Below are positions 5,449 through 7,503 of a stretch of 7,503 nucleotides of DNA, one piece after another (within the stretch, counting starts at the first letter, position 1; every line of letters starts with the position of its first letter). The notes below the pieces were generated by a model that saw nothing but the letters and a program-made list of their open reading frames with translations, was not told the origin of the DNA and did not search any database. Both the position numbers and the translations under genes were made by a program. The stretch covers positions 1 to 7,503 of the forward strand of contig CALUJT010000108.1 in the NCBI GenBank assembly GCA_944321005.1. Reading direction: 5' to 3'. This DNA comes from an uncultured Atopobiaceae bacterium. GTDB taxonomy: Bacteria > Actinomycetota > Coriobacteriia > Coriobacteriales > Atopobiaceae.

Positions 5449-6489
5449 ATGATTGGAATCGGCATCATCGGCTGCGGCAAGATCTCCCAGGTTCGTCACA
5501 TCCCCGAGTACGAGGCCAACCCCGGCGCGCGCGTCGTGGCCCTCCACGACGTCAACGTCGAGCGCGCCCGCGAGCTCGCGGAGGCGCACGGGTGTCGCGC
5601 ATACGACACGATGGAGGCCCTTCTCGCCGACCCCGAGGTCGACGCCGTGAGCGTGTGCACCTCAAACGCCACGCACGCCGAGGCCACGATCGCGGCCCTC
5701 GCCGCCGGCAAGCACGTGCTGTGCGAGAAGCCCATGGCAACCACCATCGAGGACTGCGAGGCCATGGTGGCCGCCGCGCGCGAGGCCGGCCGCACCCTCA
5801 TGATCGACCAGAACCAGCGCTTCGCCCGCGCCCACGTGCGCGCCAAGGAGCTCCTCGACGCCGGCAGGATCGGCCGCGTGCTCACCTTCCGCACCACCTT
5901 CGGCCACGGGGGCCCCGAGACCTGGAGCGTCGACCCCGGCACCGCGAGCTGGTTCTTCGACCCCCGGCGCGCGGCCATGGGCGCGATGGCGGACCTCGGC
6001 GTCCACAAGACCGACCTCGTCCAGTGGCTCATCGGCCAGCGCGTGGTCGCCGCCACGGCCAGGGTGGCCACGCTCGACAAGCGCGACGCCGCCGGCAACC
6101 TGGTGGGCGTGGACGACAACGCGCTCGCCATCTACCAGATGGACGGCGGGGCCCTGGGCACCATGACGGCGAGCTGGACCTACTACGGGCCCGAGGACAA
6201 CTCCACCGTCATCTACGGCACAGAGGGCGTCATGCGCATCTACGACGACCCGGCCCACTCGATCGAGCTCGACCTGCGCGGCGGCGAGACCGAGTACTAC
6301 GACGTCGAGGCCATCCAGACCAACGACAACCAGACGGCGTCGGGCGTCATCGACGCCTTCGTCGACTGCCTCGAGAGGGGCGCGGAGCCCCCGGTCTCCG
6401 GCGAGAGCGTGCTGGCCGCCATGCGCGCCGTCTTCGCGTGCGTGGAGTCGAGCAGGACGGGAAAGACGGTCGAGATAGCGCAGGGCTAG
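5449..6489 (+). CDS. Gfo/Idh/MocA-family NAD(P)-dependent sugar oxidoreductase, 346 aa
   Basis: The enzyme is predicted to oxidise or reduce a hydroxyl/keto group of a sugar, cyclitol or glycoside with NAD(P). The N-terminal Rossmann domain starts with IGIGIIGCG (nucleotide-binding GxGxxG-type loop at residues 5-10). CTSNATHAEATIAALAAGKH follows, then EKP (93-95, with the family's catalytic lysine K94). The C-terminal half has the family segment MADLGVHKTD (180-189), with H186 in the position of the conserved substrate-binding/catalytic histidine. The length is typical of the family and no key residue is missing. AGGAGG (5439-5444) lies four bases before the ATG. It is divergent from the LacI-family gene and leads the isomerase gene with a 33-bp gap, so the two are probably co-transcribed. 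Cytoplasmic, with no signal peptide. Inositol dehydrogenase and glycoside 3-dehydrogenase are both possible; the substrate cannot be told from sequence. Confidence 0.93.
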   Translation: MIGIGIIGCGKISQVRHIPEYEANPGARVVALHDVNVERARELAEAHGCRAYDTMEALLADPEVDAVSVCTSNATHAEATIAALAAGKHVLCEKPMATTIEDCEAMVAAAREAGRTLMIDQNQRFARAHVRAKELLDAGRIGRVLTFRTTFGHGGPETWSVDPGTASWFFDPRRAAMGAMADLGVHKTDLVQWLIGQRVVAATARVATLDKRDAAGNLVGVDDNALAIYQMDGGALGTMTASWTYYGPEDNSTVIYGTEGVMRIYDDPAHSIELDLRGGETEYYDVEAIQTNDNQTASGVIDAFVDCLERGAEPPVSGESVLAAMRAVFACVESSRTGKTVEIAQG

Positions 6490-6522
6490 TCCCGCGGCAG
6501 GGAAGAGGCAAGGAGTCACGAC

Positions 6523-7443
6523 ATGAAGATGGGCTTCATCACCTCGCTCTTCGACGGGTGGACCTACGAGGAGACGATCGACGAGGTCTCCCGCCTGGGC
6601 ATCGAGTGCGTGGAGGTCGCGTGCTGGCCCCAGGGCAAGGCGGAGCGCAAGTACGCCGGCGTCTCGCACATAGACGTCGAGCGCGTGCTCGCGGACGACG
6701 CCTACGCCGCCCACGTCCTCGACTATGCGGCCGAGAAGAACGTGCGCATCTGCGCGCTCGCGTACTACCCCAACAACCTGGACCCCGACCCCGAGCGACG
6801 CCATGCCTTCAACGACCACCTCGTGGCCTGCATCCACGCAGCCTCCAGGCTCGGCGTGCCCAAGGTGACCACCTTCATCGGCCGCGTCACGGACAAGAGC
6901 CTCGAGGAGAACCTCGAGCTGCTGCCGGCGGTGTGGGACCCCATCCTCGAGGTCGCGGAGGAGAAGAACGTCCTCGTGTGCATCGAGAACTGCCCCATGT
7001 ACTTCGACGCCACCAACTGGCCCGGCGGCCAGAACATCATGACCTCGCCCGCCAACTGGGAGCGCGTCTTCGAGGTCCTGCCGAGCAAGAACCTGGGCCT
7101 CGCGCTCGACCCGAGCCACTTCGTGTGGCAGATGATCGACTGCGGCGCCGCTATCCGTGGCTTCGCCGACAAGATCTTCCACGTCCACTTCAAGGACATC
7201 AAGCTCAAGCCCGAGGAGCTCGCCCGCCGCGGGACCATGGCCTACCCGCTCGACATCATGGAGCCCAAGATTCCCGGCCTGGGCGACGTGGACTGGGGAG
7301 AATTCGTCTCGCAGCTCTCGATGGTGGGCTACGAGGGCGACGCCTGCATCGAGGTCGAGGACGCCGCTTTCGAGGGGAGCCGCGAGCGCCTGGTGAAGAG
7401 CGTCGAGCTCTCCAAGCGCTATCTGGAGCAGTTCGTCATCTAG
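6523..7443 (+). CDS. Xylose-isomerase-like TIM-barrel sugar isomerase/epimerase, 306 aa
   Basis: The protein belongs to the AP-endonuclease-2/xylose-isomerase-like TIM-barrel superfamily, whose members isomerise, epimerise or eliminate sugars and keto-sugars using a divalent metal. The four expected metal ligands are visible: E155 (CIENCP), D196 (LALDPSHF), H222 (FHVHFKD) and E277 (CIEVED). H199 and K224 are likely active-site neighbours. N-terminal GFITSLFDGWTYEETIDEV and GIECVEVACWP match the opening strands of the barrel. Length is normal and there is no signal peptide. The start at 6523 is preferred over the Met two codons later because AAGGAG (6510-6515) is 7 bases upstream. It follows the oxidoreductase gene by 33 bp on the same strand, implying a shared pathway: probably rearrangement or lyase action on the keto-sugar made by the oxidoreductase. 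The E. coli YcjS/YcjR pair is an analogous arrangement. Inosose isomerase or C-glycoside deglycosidase-like activities are alternatives. Confidence 0.92.
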   Translation: MKMGFITSLFDGWTYEETIDEVSRLGIECVEVACWPQGKAERKYAGVSHIDVERVLADDAYAAHVLDYAAEKNVRICALAYYPNNLDPDPERRHAFNDHLVACIHAASRLGVPKVTTFIGRVTDKSLEENLELLPAVWDPILEVAEEKNVLVCIENCPMYFDATNWPGGQNIMTSPANWERVFEVLPSKNLGLALDPSHFVWQMIDCGAAIRGFADKIFHVHFKDIKLKPEELARRGTMAYPLDIMEPKIPGLGDVDWGEFVSQLSMVGYEGDACIEVEDAAFEGSRERLVKSVELSKRYLEQFVI

Positions 7444-7454
7444 TCGCAGCCTGC

Positions 7455-7496
7455 CCCCCGCTCCCTCCCCTGCGGCGCGGGGGACGGGCCCCGTCC
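7455..7496 (+). terminator. GC-rich hairpins after the isomerase gene, possible terminator (cut by window edge)
   Basis: Two stems follow the isomerase stop codon: CCCCCGC (7455-7461) with GCGGGGG (7477-7483), and GGACGG (7482-7487) with CCGTCC (7491-7496) around a 3-base loop. They share two bases, so they are mutually exclusive at the junction. No T-run is visible before the window ends, so termination is only suggested by position. Confidence 0.35.
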
Positions 7497-7503
7497 GGGG
7501 GAG

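Noticed and set aside
5662..7188. A 508-codon minus-strand open frame antisense to the oxidoreductase and isomerase genes.
   Set aside because: It spans two well-supported genes and their gap, has low-complexity Val/Asp/His/Gly composition and no recognised motif. It is a GC-driven shadow.

Overview
The window is very GC-rich (by eye about 70% or more). Codons strongly favour G/C in the third position, and genes are compact with AGGAGG-like ribosome binding sites. Tandem YhgE/Pip membrane proteins next to a LacI-controlled sugar cassette suggest a high-GC actinobacterium. My best guess is the class Coriobacteriia (Olsenella/Atopobium/Collinsella-like). This is an inference from gene content and composition, because no rRNA or other marker gene is present.

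Layout. Positions 1-3927 (minus strand) hold two YhgE/Pip-family membrane proteins, translationally coupled by a 4-base ATGA overlap. The promoter-proximal one (1294-3927) is complete. The second (start at 1297) runs off the left edge. Their upstream region (3928-4144) contains a perfect 31-bp inverted repeat and, in total, eight CTTGAC/GTCAAG half-sites within 99 bp. This looks like an operator array for a dimeric regulator that is not encoded in the window. Next is a LacI-family regulator (4145-5161, minus). A 287-bp divergent intergenic region follows, rich in inverted repeats, including two TGAAA-N5-TTTCA sites that are good candidates for this regulator's operators. On the plus strand lie a Gfo/Idh/MocA-family NAD(P)-dependent sugar oxidoreductase (5449-6489) and, 33 bp later, a xylose-isomerase-like TIM-barrel sugar isomerase/epimerase (6523-7443). 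The last 60 bases hold GC-rich hairpins that may be a terminator, cut by the window edge.

How the genes may work together. The LacI regulator probably senses a sugar or glycoside. It would control itself and the divergent oxidoreductase-isomerase pair through the paired TGAAA/TTTCA sites, whose centres are 158 bp apart (close to 15 helical turns). The enzyme pair resembles known oxidise-then-isomerise/epimerise/eliminate modules acting on sugars or glycosides through a keto intermediate, but the substrate cannot be read from the sequence. The YhgE/Pip pair appears to be a separate operon concerned with the cell envelope, export or drug/phage interaction, with its own operator array.

The most distinctive signals are the dense palindromic operator array before the YhgE/Pip operon, and the apparent match between an atypical LacI hinge (no canonical lever leucine) and operators with no central CpG.
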